Source of the DNA: Stomorhina lunata
Taxonomy: Eukaryota > Arthropoda > Insecta > Diptera > Rhiniidae
Length of the DNA stretch: 64,000 bases
Direction: 5' to 3'
Assembly: GCA_933228675.1 (NCBI GenBank)
Contig: OW121744.1
Span: 96,188,008-96,252,007, forward strand
Under the pieces are notes generated by a model that worked only from the letters and a program-made list of their open reading frames with translations, had not been told where the DNA came from and ran no database searches. Each line of letters opens with the position of its first letter. Position 1 is the stretch's first letter. Both the position numbers and the translations under genes were made by a program. Below, one piece after another: positions 27,859 to 38,792 of this stretch.

Positions 27859-28218
27859 GATCCTACGATGCTCCAGCCTAAGAAAAGGAAGATGATTAAA
27901 AGACATAGGCAGAGCATCGTAAAGTTTGAAAAAACTTACAACTTTACGCTGGAACTTTTAGGTATCTCCTCAAGACAGAGGGCTGCAAATCCCTAGATTC
28001 TAAGGCAAGTATCTGAAAGGTAAGCACTAAGAGGGCAAGGTCTAGCAATGACCAACCCTCAACAAGTAAAAAGATCGGAAGTCTGTGAGCCAAGACACCT
28101 TTCAAGCAGCTGTTATAGACCATAACGATCTCTACAATAGGATCAATAATGATCTATGGTAGCTGATTGAATACCGGATAATTGACAATATTGGTCTTTT
28201 TGATTGTTCCAAGGAAGC
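27859..28218 (+). pseudogene. Old LOA-like LINE, ORF1 first part (broken)
   Basis: Translation in shifting frames gives a basic segment (PQQVKRSEV near 28050) and then AVIDHNDLYNRINNDLW at about 28112-28162. The latter aligns with AIIDRGNPDGSISTERW of the intact neighbouring ORF1. Stops and a frameshift interrupt it. It ends exactly at the 8-bp AAGGAAGC that begins the target duplication of the inserted full-length LINE. The rest of the same element resumes at 33967 and reads on as ...CSKEAIFFEG. Role before decay: the RNA-binding ORF1 protein of a non-LTR retrotransposon. Confidence 0.8.
28211..28218 (+). repeat. 5' target-site duplication of the full-length LINE
   Basis: AAGGAAGC here is repeated exactly at 33967-33974, directly after the (TAACC)n tail. 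Confidence 0.85.
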
Positions 28219-28667
28219 CCTCTGCGAAGGGTAGTCATCTTGTCGTGATGCGGGGGCTTAAGCGTGATGAACTCTAAGGCTATGCTGGGGGAGATTGGTA
28301 TTATTGCTATCTCCGGCAGGGTCACCCATACCAGACAGGCTTAGAGGGAGCGCACCACTAAGAACTACCCACCCACCCTCTCCCTACTGGCGTCTGTTTA
28401 CCCATATTGGGCGGCCAGTTGGGACCCCCTGTTTTTGTCCCATAGGTTTCCCATGTACGGCACCATGGGCTATGGCGGCAGAACTGTCCGTTTTGGATCT
28501 TCGATCCTTGATTTAGGTCCGTCCGGCAAACCAAATCCACAGAGCGTCTGTTTCCCATATTGGGCGGCTCTGTGGTCTGCGTCTGATCCCCAGTGGGGCG
28601 GCAGTTTAATTCAGGTCTTGGTAGTAAGGATAAAATGCAAAAACATTTTTTATCATGAAAACCACAA
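28219..28667 (+). promoter_or_regulatory. 5' UTR of the LOA-like element
   Basis: 449 bases between the inferred insertion boundary and the ORF1 start. It holds two direct copies of GCGTCTGTTT(A)CCCATATTGGGCGG at 28390-28414 and 28544-28567, each containing the inverted repeat CCCATATTGGG. Non-LTR elements need an internal promoter in this region. The repeated motif is a candidate regulatory site, but no promoter motif is proven. Confidence 0.55.
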
Positions 28668-30302
28668 ATGTCGAAAAAATTATGCCCCCTGTATCCGGTC
28701 GAGGGCTTTATAATCTCCGGAGACCCAGTTCCACCGGTGCCTGTCCCGGGCTGTGTGGAATGGTGTGCGACTGGGACTACATCGGCTCAAAGCGCTTCGT
28801 CTAGCTTGGTGGTGACACCTGGCCAAGCTAGTCTGCCGACCACAGGTTCGAAGGTTAGTCTGGTGAAAGCACCTATTCAGGCTGGCCGAAAAACTGGTGC
28901 TACTATCACTGGTGTGGGAAAGAAGACTGTCAAATCCAGTCCTTCCCGCACAAAAAAATCGCCTGGTAAAGGCAAACTACTCTTTGAAGTACCTCTAAGC
29001 CATGCTGCGAGTACTTCTAAAGCTGCAATGGCCAACCCCCCTGCTTCGGGTAAATCCCAAGTGCTTCCCGTGCAGAAAGGAATCGTGATCCCATGTTCAG
29101 ATTCCCCACCTGCACACACCCCTAGGAGTCAAGGAGCTGTGAATAATTCTTCCACTCTGAAAACTCCTATCCCTGCAAAGGGGACCGGGACTAAACCCTC
29201 GGATCCCCTATCTGATCGTCCAAAGAAGCACATTTCTCCGGCTAGAAGGGCTTTTCTTCAACGGCGCGCAGCCGAGCGGAAATTGCAGCAGCTTGGTGAC
29301 AAGCCTGCTGACTCCCTTACTCCTGAGGAGATTGCGGCGAAGGACAGGGCTATAAAGACTCTGGCTGAACTCCCGAGCAAGGTCACCTCAGCACCGAAGG
29401 GTGTGCCTAAACGGCAACGTTCTGAGGAGGACCACTCGTTAAGCCAGCAGCCTGGGGCTAAACGTCCTAAACCCTCTGTCATGATGGACAGATCCTTTAG
29501 CGAGATTGCCAAGGGCAAGCTCGTTAAGGCCATCATTGACAGGGGTAACCCTGACGGGTCAATTTCCACCGAAAGGTGGGACTTGATCCAAGTCAAACTG
29601 GTGGGGGTTTTCATCAGGGTCCTTAGGGAAAACCCTGGTCCCCCTCCAGACTGTGACGACGCTGGCTGGTTCCAGGGTCGTGTTAAGCTGATGGCATGCC
29701 ATAATGAGAGGTCCGCCTTTCTCTTGAGAGAGGCGATCCGGCTCATTGAAGGTATATGGGATGGAGCTAGTCTCGACGTGGTATCTCGTGAAGAGATTCC
29801 ACGTAGGCCTAGATCCACTGCCCTTGTACGCGATGGTGTGTCATCTAAGGAGGAGATCCTAGAGCTCCTTAGACTCAGCAACCCCAATCTTCCTGTCCAT
29901 GATTGGAGGGTAGTAAAGGTTTCTGAGCCTAAGGATTCTCTTAGAAGGATCACTGTTGTCCTGACCCAGGAATCCCTGGAGCCACTTCGGCAGATGCGTT
30001 GGAAGATTCTCTACGGTTTCGAGAAAATCATCCTACATGTCTACCGAGGTGACGACAAGGGTCCCGAAAAGCAGGATGACAGTGTACCGGATACCCTCAC
30101 CAAGGACGACGTACCTTCCGGTTCATCTGCTCCTCCCACTTCCCAGCTGAGCCCAGGCTCCCTGAGTACTGTGGATGAGGAGATGGACGAGGAATTGGAC
30201 GAGGAAGCCCTCCTGAACCCCGATCTAGACGACGAGGATCAGGATGACTTCAACGTCACGGTTATCCCCCTCTTCGAGAATGATGAAGATTACTCAAATT
30301 AA
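28668..30302 (+). CDS. LINE ORF1 protein (gag-like, RNA-binding)
   Basis: 544 residues. The N-terminal 185 residues are Ser/Pro/Lys-rich and probably disordered. A basic, probably helical stretch follows (about 186-230, with RRAFLQRRAAERK). A globular region (about 270-462, from FSEIAKGKLVKAIIDRG to the VYRGDD area) resembles the conserved domain of insect LOA-type ORF1 proteins (DUF4780-like, from memory). A strongly acidic tail (about 500-544) closes it. There is no CCHC zinc knuckle, unlike many ORF1 proteins. The expected role is binding element RNA in the ribonucleoprotein that carries out target-primed reverse transcription. I chose ATG 28668 because it opens the frame and lies after the 5' UTR repeats. 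The stop TAA at 30300-30302 overlaps the ORF2 start. Confidence 0.9.
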   Translation: MSKKLCPLYPVEGFIISGDPVPPVPVPGCVEWCATGTTSAQSASSSLVVTPGQASLPTTGSKVSLVKAPIQAGRKTGATITGVGKKTVKSSPSRTKKSPGKGKLLFEVPLSHAASTSKAAMANPPASGKSQVLPVQKGIVIPCSDSPPAHTPRSQGAVNNSSTLKTPIPAKGTGTKPSDPLSDRPKKHISPARRAFLQRRAAERKLQQLGDKPADSLTPEEIAAKDRAIKTLAELPSKVTSAPKGVPKRQRSEEDHSLSQQPGAKRPKPSVMMDRSFSEIAKGKLVKAIIDRGNPDGSISTERWDLIQVKLVGVFIRVLRENPGPPPDCDDAGWFQGRVKLMACHNERSAFLLREAIRLIEGIWDGASLDVVSREEIPRRPRSTALVRDGVSSKEEILELLRLSNPNLPVHDWRVVKVSEPKDSLRRITVVLTQESLEPLRQMRWKILYGFEKIILHVYRGDDKGPEKQDDSVPDTLTKDDVPSGSSAPPTSQLSPGSLSTVDEEMDEELDEEALLNPDLDDEDQDDFNVTVIPLFENDEDYSN

Positions 30303-33300
30303 TCTTCATCATTCTAAAGCGGCCTCAGCCGCCCTGCTCCTTCGCGTTTCCGAACGCAAGGAGGAGCTAGTGATAATCCAGGAACCTTGGATCGTAGGAG
30401 ACAGGATTCGTGGATTATCACTAAGAGGCTACAAGCTAATACACGCCAGTGGATCAGGTAGGCTGCGGGCATGTATTTTAGCTAAAAGCACTTTAAACGT
30501 CTTCATTCTATCTGATTTCAGTGATGAAGACACGGTAGTGGCTGCATTGGAAACCAGCGCAGGCCCTACACTGATCGCCTCGTGTTACATGGGCCATGAC
30601 CAGATTGAACCTCCACCCAACAATTTGGTCAGGAAGACAGTGGATATGGCTGTCAGCAGAAATCTGCCGCTAATAATAGGTGCGGATGCAAATGCCCATC
30701 ACACCATCTGGGGCAGCTCTAACATTAATGAAAGAGGTGAGTCTATTTTTGATTTTCTTCTTCGTAGCAGTTTAGATGTTGTCAACACAGGGTCAGAACC
30801 CACCTTTGTAGTAAGCAATAGGCAAGAGGTTCTTGATATTACTTTGGTAAGCTCTTTGCACCATAATCTAATTAAAAACTGGAGAGTGTCAAATGATTGC
30901 TCCTTTTCTGATCACAGGTATCTTGAATTCGAACTTCAGTTCACTCAAGATAAACCAACACCCTTCTTAAATAGGAAGAGAACAAACTGGGACATGCACA
31001 AAGAATCCCTCTGTCGACTCTTGCCCACTGTACCGCATATAGACTCTTGCGAAGACATTGATCTAGCTGTCAACACACTGACCAATGCCTTTCAGCAAGC
31101 TACAAATCAAGCTTGTAAGAAAATCACCAGGAAAGGTAAATGCAAACCACCCTGGTGGTCAACCGACATTGAGAAGATACGAAAGGAATGTCGACGTCTG
31201 TTTAACGAAGCTAAGAGGACATCCAACTGGGTCCCCTACAAAGCTTCAGTTAACAGATTTAAAAATGTCGTCAGGAACGCGAAGAGGCAATCGTGGAGAA
31301 ATTTCTGCAGCGGCGTGGAAGGATCTTCCGAGACTAGCCGACTTCGTAAAATCCTGACCTCCTCTCCCTCCGTCACTGGCTATATTCAAAAAGCCTGTGG
31401 CAACTGGACCACCAGTAGTTATGAAACCCTTGAGGTCCTCATGGGCACACACTTCCCTGGATGCAGTGCTCTGCATCGCGAGCCAGTGTCCAGTAACTCG
31501 ACTGTCATCGGGTCCTCACCCATCCTCATTGATAGAGGAAAAATCAAGTGGGCTCTTGACAGTTTCAAACCATACAAGTCAGCGGGTCCGGATGGAATCA
31601 TCCCAGCTGACCTTCAGCATAACGCTGAGACTATAACTCCCTGGCTCATCAGGATTTTTATGAGCTGTCTTAAATTCTCATATATACCGGAATCCTGGAC
31701 CAGATGTGAGGTAGTATTCATCCCTAAAGCGGGTAAAGCTAGCCACACAAAATCGAAGGACTTCAGACCAATCAGTCTCAGCTCCTTCCTTCTTAAAACT
31801 TTAGAACGCATTATTGATGGTCACTTACGATCATCAATCAATCCACGCTTTCTCTCTAAATCACAGCACGCCTATAATAAAGGTAAGTCTGTTGAAACAG
31901 CACTCCACTCACTTGTTAGTTCCTTAGAAAAATCACTTGAGTTCGGCGAATTTTCACTGGTTGCCTTTCTAGATATAGAGGGAGCCTTTAATAATATTAT
32001 GCCCACGTCGATTACTTCGGCAATGGCGGATATAGGAGTTGATGACTCTATCATCTCTTTTATTGGAAAACTTCTTTCCTATAGAATTATTTTCTCTACC
32101 TTGGGAAAAGCTACAGTATATAAAGTAGCATACCGAGGTACTCCTCAGGGGGGTGTTTTATCTCCCCTGCTCTGGAACCTTGCCATCAACAAATTGTTAA
32201 TGGAATTGGACTCTCTGCGCTTCAAAACTATTGCTTACGCAGATGATGTCGCTATTGCAGTTTCGGGCAAGTACCTAAACACTATCTCGCAGCGACTCGA
32301 AGTCGCTCTCGCCACACTTACTGAATGGAGCGTTTCCAATGGCCTGGGAGTTAACCCCGCCAAAACGGAACTCGTTCTTTTCACTAGGAAATACAAGATT
32401 CCCCAGTTCAATCTTCCAAAGCTTGATGGAACGGAACTGGTACTCACGGATCATGCCAAATACTTAGGTGTGATCCTGGACTCTAAGCTGTCCTGGAACT
32501 TAAACACCCAATCTAGGGTGTCTAAGGCTTCCATTGCACTATACTCGTGCAGAAGAGCTCTAGGAAATACGTGGGGCCTATCCCCTTCCAATACAGCCTG
32601 GCTCTTCGAAATGGTTGTTAAACCCATTCTCATGTACGGCGCTCTTGTCTGGTGGCCTGCCCTAAACAAGGCTAATCAGCGAGGACTTTTTGTTAAGATC
32701 CTTAGATCTGCTGCTCTCATGATTACGGGTGCTTTAAGGACTACTCCTTCAAAGGCACTCTTTACCATGCTTAATTGGCTTCCGGCTGAGCTAATGGCCC
32801 AATTAGTAGCCCTCAACTCAGCTATCAGGTTAAAAACCACCGGTGAATGGTCTACTTCGTCTCTAGGCCATACCACTATTCTGGAGAAACTTAATCTCCC
32901 TGATAATATAGACTACTGTATTCCCTCACCCGCTTTCGAGCAATCCTTCACTGCGGATATCTCAGGGGCCCATAACGCTTTTAGTGAAGAGACCCTGGTT
33001 ATCTATTCGGATGGATCCAAATCGTCACGTGGTGTGGGTGGGGGCTTCTTTATCCCATCATTTGGGATTAAAGTGAAATTCAAGCTCCCCAAACAATGCA
33101 GCATTCTTCAAGCTGAAATTTCAGCTATTTATAGGGCGAGCAAGTGGCTCACGTACCACCGAGTATATCCCAACGATATTCGTTTCTGTACAGATAGTCT
33201 TGCCGCCATTCATTCCCTTTCATCGGTCTACACGACATCCGTTCTTACCCGTGAATGCCGGGCGTCTCTAAATGAGATGGCGAGACATTCCAACATTGAA

Positions 33301-33834
33301 CTTTTCTGGGTACGTAGTCATAGTAATGTACCAGGTAACATCATAGCGGATAATCTAGCAAAAGATGGTGCTCTTCTTAGTCAAGAAAACACTGATCAAT
33401 TCATAGGTATTCCGCTCTCAGCATGCAAATTGCTCATAAAGCAGTTTATTTTTAGGTCCGCACAGACCAACTGGTCCACAGAAAGTACCTGTACGATCTC
33501 CAGACTTACATGGCCAACTTACGACAGTAAGCGCTCTGCAATCCTGGTCAGCTTTTCGCGCCATAGACTTCGCACCCTTATTTCAGTACTCACGGGACAC
33601 TGTCTTATAGGTATACATGCTAGAAGACTTAATCTTCAAAGCAATGACTACTGCAGAAGTTGTCACAATGCAGAGGAGGAAGAAACAATATCCCACTTCC
33701 TCTGTCACTGCCCAGCACTTGCTGAACTTAGAACCCTCCATCTAGGATTCCCATTTCTGCACGATCTATCAGAGATCTCGAACATCAATATTCGTAAAAT
33801 AGGCTCTTTTATCGATGCATCTGGCTGGCTCTAA
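30283..33834 (+). CDS. LINE ORF2 polyprotein: endonuclease, reverse transcriptase, RNase H
   Basis: 1183 residues from ATG 30283; the frame is open from an earlier ATG at 30244, and the numbering here counts from that ATG. The apurinic-type endonuclease has INLHHS (19-24), catalytic Glu in QEPW (46-49), GADANAHH (146-153) and SDH (222-224). The reverse transcriptase has SAGPDG (446-451), Asp577 in FLDIEGAF, GTPQGG (632-637) and YADD (665-668). RNase H shows YSDGS (Asp923), Glu958 in LQAEI, TDS (Asp984) and a His1026/Asp1036 region, so the D-E-D-D set is present. A C-terminal CCHC (C1137, C1140, H1151, C1156) follows. The protein nicks target DNA and copies element RNA at the nick. ATG 30283 overlaps ORF1 by 20 bases, which suggests reinitiation; ATG 30280 and 30244 are alternatives. 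No disabling change is visible. Confidence 0.95.
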   Translation: MKITQINLHHSKAASAALLLRVSERKEELVIIQEPWIVGDRIRGLSLRGYKLIHASGSGRLRACILAKSTLNVFILSDFSDEDTVVAALETSAGPTLIASCYMGHDQIEPPPNNLVRKTVDMAVSRNLPLIIGADANAHHTIWGSSNINERGESIFDFLLRSSLDVVNTGSEPTFVVSNRQEVLDITLVSSLHHNLIKNWRVSNDCSFSDHRYLEFELQFTQDKPTPFLNRKRTNWDMHKESLCRLLPTVPHIDSCEDIDLAVNTLTNAFQQATNQACKKITRKGKCKPPWWSTDIEKIRKECRRLFNEAKRTSNWVPYKASVNRFKNVVRNAKRQSWRNFCSGVEGSSETSRLRKILTSSPSVTGYIQKACGNWTTSSYETLEVLMGTHFPGCSALHREPVSSNSTVIGSSPILIDRGKIKWALDSFKPYKSAGPDGIIPADLQHNAETITPWLIRIFMSCLKFSYIPESWTRCEVVFIPKAGKASHTKSKDFRPISLSSFLLKTLERIIDGHLRSSINPRFLSKSQHAYNKGKSVETALHSLVSSLEKSLEFGEFSLVAFLDIEGAFNNIMPTSITSAMADIGVDDSIISFIGKLLSYRIIFSTLGKATVYKVAYRGTPQGGVLSPLLWNLAINKLLMELDSLRFKTIAYADDVAIAVSGKYLNTISQRLEVALATLTEWSVSNGLGVNPAKTELVLFTRKYKIPQFNLPKLDGTELVLTDHAKYLGVILDSKLSWNLNTQSRVSKASIALYSCRRALGNTWGLSPSNTAWLFEMVVKPILMYGALVWWPALNKANQRGLFVKILRSAALMITGALRTTPSKALFTMLNWLPAELMAQLVALNSAIRLKTTGEWSTSSLGHTTILEKLNLPDNIDYCIPSPAFEQSFTADISGAHNAFSEETLVIYSDGSKSSRGVGGGFFIPSFGIKVKFKLPKQCSILQAEISAIYRASKWLTYHRVYPNDIRFCTDSLAAIHSLSSVYTTSVLTRECRASLNEMARHSNIELFWVRSHSNVPGNIIADNLAKDGALLSQENTDQFIGIPLSACKLLIKQFIFRSAQTNWSTESTCTISRLTWPTYDSKRSAILVSFSRHRLRTLISVLTGHCLIGIHARRLNLQSNDYCRSCHNAEEEETISHFLCHCPALAELRTLHLGFPFLHDLSEISNINIRKIGSFIDASGWL

Positions 33835-33966
33835 CTGAGCCTCTTACTCTCGGTAGTTTTAAGAATTTAATTCTTTCTATCCTTGCAGGAATTACAAAGG
33901 GACCTATTTATGGACCCAAGTGAGGTGGACCTTACAGTCTGCATCCTGCCTAACCTAACCTAACCT
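33835..33966 (+). other. 3' UTR and (TAACC)n tail of the LOA-like element
   Basis: A short 3' region of 132 bases ends in tandem TAACC units (about 33951-33966) rather than poly-A. Simple-repeat tails of this kind are usual for I/R1/LOA-type elements and presumably mark where reverse transcription starts. The next base opens the second target-duplication copy. Confidence 0.85.
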
Positions 33967-36189
33967 AAGGAAGCTATATTTTTTGAGGGTGCAGAATGAC
34001 AGAGGGGAATGAAGATCGTTAACTGGAGCAATGGGAAATCATTTGATTTCCTAAAAAACTGTTGCTGACGTTACCTTTGAGGCAAATTCAGTCAGTTTAG
34101 ATCCTTAATCCTGTTAGGGCTACGGAAACCATCCAGTCTATATTGCAGAAACAGAACGAATTTCTCACAACAGAGTGGAAATTTATTTACTGCACAAGTT
34201 GTAAGGAAAACAAGGGGAAAGACTTCAAATTCTCTATGGATTTGGAATCCTTCAAAAAGACAAAAACGGCAAGCGTAATTGCCAAGTTCGGACTTGGTAC
34301 CGTCAAGTTTAGGTATTCTAAACAAGGGTTTCCAAGCATGCTGCTGGTGCAACTAAACCTATACCATTGTGAAGCAGCTTCGGCCGAAATAGCAAGAATG
34401 CCTGTCGATTCTAGTGTAGATGTGACCCTAATCTAGGAGCCTTAAATCCATGGAAACAAGGTGAGGGGACTAAAGGCCAAAGGCTACACCATTTTCGTTA
34501 CAAGTACGGGCGATAAGGTAAGGACATGCATTTTAGCAAAAAGTGAACTAAACTTTCAATTTTTTAGTTCCTACAGCAATGGAGGTATTCCGTGCGAGGC
34601 AGCAAATCCGCCGGGTAGTGATGTATGCCATCTGGTGGAGTTAAAACATCTAGTTCTGGTTTACGATGCTAACGCACATCACTAACAGTGGGATAGCGGC
34701 AATATCAATAAAAGGGGTGAGTCGGTTTTTGGGTTTTCACTACAAACAATCACTACAAAAAAAAAAAGTGGAGGGTCTTCATTGAATGTTCTTCTGCGGA
34801 TCACTGCTTGATCCCCTTTACCGTGAATTTCGATAAGGTTAAGCAAAAGCCCTTTAGGAATTCTAGGAAACCCAACTGGGAAATCTCTAATAGGCTCTTG
34901 GACGCCAAGATGGAGAATATTCCCCTGTGAGTATTTTCTCAGGAGGAATTGATTGCCTTAGTGTCACTGCTCAGTAAAAGCTATATGGACATTTATCATG
35001 AGAGCTGTCCACTAAATTTTCCTGGCAAACGAAAACAGCCTAAATGGTGGTCTAAGGATCTTAAAGATCTCAGAACTAAAGTAAAAAGATAGTTTAATAA
35101 AGCCAAACTCACCCGCTTAGATGAGGATTGGTTAAACTATAAAGTGTCGTTTAACAAATACAAGAGTGATCTCAAGAGGGTCAAACGGAAAAGACTACTG
35201 TGAGTCCGATGATTCGGTAAATGAGCTGTCCAGATTTAGACGGATGATATCCAAGAACCCTGTAAGTCCTGGTTATTTCATAGATAGAACCGAACATAGA
35301 GACACTTAATCTGCTCGTTGACACTCACTTCTCAGGTAACAGGATATTAGATCCAGTCTCAAGCATACCGACTACCGTACTTTCGGATGTAAGACCGAAC
35401 ATCTTAATAGATAGGATTGCCAGATTGGATGGACAGAACAAAATGGGCCTTGAACACTTGGCCGGTCCAGATGGCATCATCCCTGCTATGCTTCATAATT
35501 CCTTCGACCATTGTATATTAATTCTTCGTTCCATCTTCATTGACTGTCTACTTGAGGGCTTCATTCTAAGCGGATGGAGAGATGTTATGGTGATTTTCAT
35601 ACCAAAAGGAGGGAGGGCAAGTCAAAGCCAAAATCAAAAGATTTTAGGCCAATCAGCCTGTCATCTTTTCTTCTCAATACACTCGAGCGATTGATAGACC
35701 TCTATCTTAGGAGCTCGTTAGAAACGCACATCATAAGTTACGATCAGTACGCTTACCTAAATGGTGAATTTGTTGAGAGAACATTTAAAGATTGGTTAGA
35801 CTAGGGTTTTGAATTGGCAGCTTTTTAAGACATTGAATTAGCTTTCAACAATATCACGATCGATGCCATTAAAACGCTCTTGTTAATATGGGGTGGAGTG
35901 GATAACGACCATGTTAAACAGCAGAATAATCAACTTCAACCTAGAGGACACCAACATTCGTAAAAATGTCACAAGAGGAACCCCACCGGGAGCGTGGGGG
36001 TGTTATCACCATTATTATGAAACATGGTGAAACATGGAATCTGTACTAGGAGATTTCTTTTCCTGGACCAGGGACAAGGGACTAGGAGTCAACTCTGAAA
36101 AGACTGAGTTAGTTTTATTTATTAGAAAGTATCGGGGTTTTCAACAGGAACACTACAAAACTACATTGACAACAGACGACGGCTAATTT
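33967..36189 (+). pseudogene. Old LOA-like LINE, end of ORF1 and ORF2 (broken)
   Basis: Continuation of the element interrupted at 28218. ORF1 resumes with KEAIFFEG and ends around FGLGTVKFRY (about 34285-34315). ORF2 starts near ATG 34338 with LNLYHCEAASAEIA. It then shows, in several frames, an EPW-like site with stops, DANAHH (about 34665-34683), a WWSKDL-type linker (about 35045), LAGPDGIIPA (about 35458-35488), FRPISLSSFLL (about 35640-35672), DIELAFNNI (about 35830) and ELVLFIRKY (about 36110-36136). Many stops and frameshifts make it nonfunctional. It is cut off before RNase H at about 36189, where transposase-like sequence starts. It belongs to a clearly different subfamily from the intact copy. 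Confidence 0.88.
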
Positions 36190-36480
36190 TGTTCTTTTGA
36201 CATTTCTCTTCAGGAAGGTTTGCGATTTCATGATGGAGCCAACAACGAGTCGAAATTATTCAAATTTACTGCCGAAATTCGGAGTCAGTGGCCTCAACTT
36301 TAAGAATCATCATCATCATCGAAAAATCATCTTCAGCGATGAGGCTTATATCCAGCGGCTATTGATGAACTTCGTACGAATATCGAACTGTCGAAAATTG
36401 GGTTCAGCGTCTGGGCTTCTGCAAGCGTGCCCGTGGTTCTTTCATAAGTGCAATAAAACTATGGGTAAGGACGTCGGTGA
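36190..36480 (+). pseudogene. Internally deleted mariner/Tc1-type transposase relic
   Basis: One frame gives RKIIFSDEAYI at about 36320-36352, matching the first catalytic Asp block of mariner-like transposases (KIIFSDEAHF). Immediately after, other frames read IDELRTNIELS and VENWVQRLGFCKRARGG (about 36362-36435), which are family motifs from near the C-terminus. The middle, with the second and third catalytic residues, is therefore missing, and frameshifts separate the remaining blocks. No terminal inverted repeats were found. It lies between the truncated LOA element and an RTE-derived short element. Confidence 0.65.
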
Positions 36481-36703
36481 GTAACCCATTTGTGAAAAAA
36501 AACAATTACTATTGAAAAGCTAAAATTATAATGAAAATGGACATCCAAATGTTAAAGGAGGACGTCCGAAACTTCCACGGAGGACCAAGTAGAGAAAAAT
36601 CTTTCAAAGCTTTGCCAACGAAATCGGATAATATGCTCACAAGATCGAAGCACATAGAGTTCTACAATATGCTTGGCCGTAAACCTTAACAGGTTATTTC
36701 TGT
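36478..36703 (+). mobile_element. 3' part of the RTE-derived short element
   Basis: Starts with GTAACCCATTTGTG and an ACAATTACTAT block equivalent to the head/tail junction of the copy at 58266-58660. It continues with GGAGGACGTCCGAAAC, ACCAAGTAGAG and CCTTAACAGGTT. The head region and the (TAAG)n tail are missing, so both ends are truncated or eroded. Confidence 0.72.
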
Positions 36704-37330
36704 ATTATTCCAAAACATATCATTCGAAGTCCTACTGTTAAATTAATATTTCTATATTCATTTTATACATATAACATAACTTTAATATAATATACTCATA
36801 CTAGTATGATTACAACATTTGTATAATACTCAATTTTATATAGAATTTTTTTTTTCTATAATACATTTAGTTTCATTAATGTGATTTGATTTTTTCCTCT
36901 TTATTTTTTTTCCAGTTTATAATACAATACGTGACTGTTTTTACTTGAAGTTAGTCTGTGATCAGGCTAAAAGCATATTAATAGACATTTCTTACATAAA
37001 CATAGATATAATATTATTTAATAGACCTAACACTAAGGCAAAGTAAAATCCAATAATAATTTAGTATTTTAATGTTGAAAGCTTAGTTAAGAACATTTGG
37101 GGTATTCCGGAATAGTAATAGGTAAATATTAAACATAGCTATAATTTGACCTAAAAATCCATCAAATAATTAAATATAACATTTTTAATTAAATCAATTA
37201 TCTAGATAATTCTAAACAACTAAAAATTTTCCTCAAATTTCCTACTTATTCTCCCCAGGAAAAAATCTGAACTGTAAACACATACCAATACTAACAAAAA
37301 AACTTTCCACAATACTTGTATAACACACAA
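36704..37330. other. AT-rich spacer, no gene seen
   Basis: Very AT-rich, no tandem array, protein motif or known element recognised. Confidence 0.45.

Positions 37331-38792
<1,462 letters not shown>

Larger units (their letters stand above)
28219..33966 (+). mobile_element. Full-length LOA-like non-LTR retrotransposon (5.75 kb)
   Basis: The element has a 5' UTR (28219-28667), ORF1 (28668-30302), ORF2 (30283-33834), a short 3' UTR and a (TAACC)n tail ending at 33966. An 8-bp target duplication, AAGGAAGC, flanks it. It is much more GC-rich than its surroundings. The order endonuclease, reverse transcriptase, RNase H, C-terminal CCHC, together with LOA-style N-terminal motifs in ORF2 (INLHHSKAASA, QEPW, GADANAHH), places it in the I/R1/LOA group, most likely the LOA clade. 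Both ORFs are uninterrupted and the duplication is perfect, so insertion was recent relative to all other elements here. The clade assignment is from memory of family motifs; a phylogeny is not possible here. Confidence 0.93.

Noticed and set aside
29258..29953. 231-codon minus-strand frame
   Set aside because: It lies entirely inside the LINE ORF1 on the opposite strand, shows no motif, and is a shadow of a GC-richer coding region.
33946..33966. TAACC repeats as a telomere or telomere-type sequence
   Set aside because: Only four units, placed exactly at the 3' end of a LINE and followed by its target duplication, so it is the element's tail.
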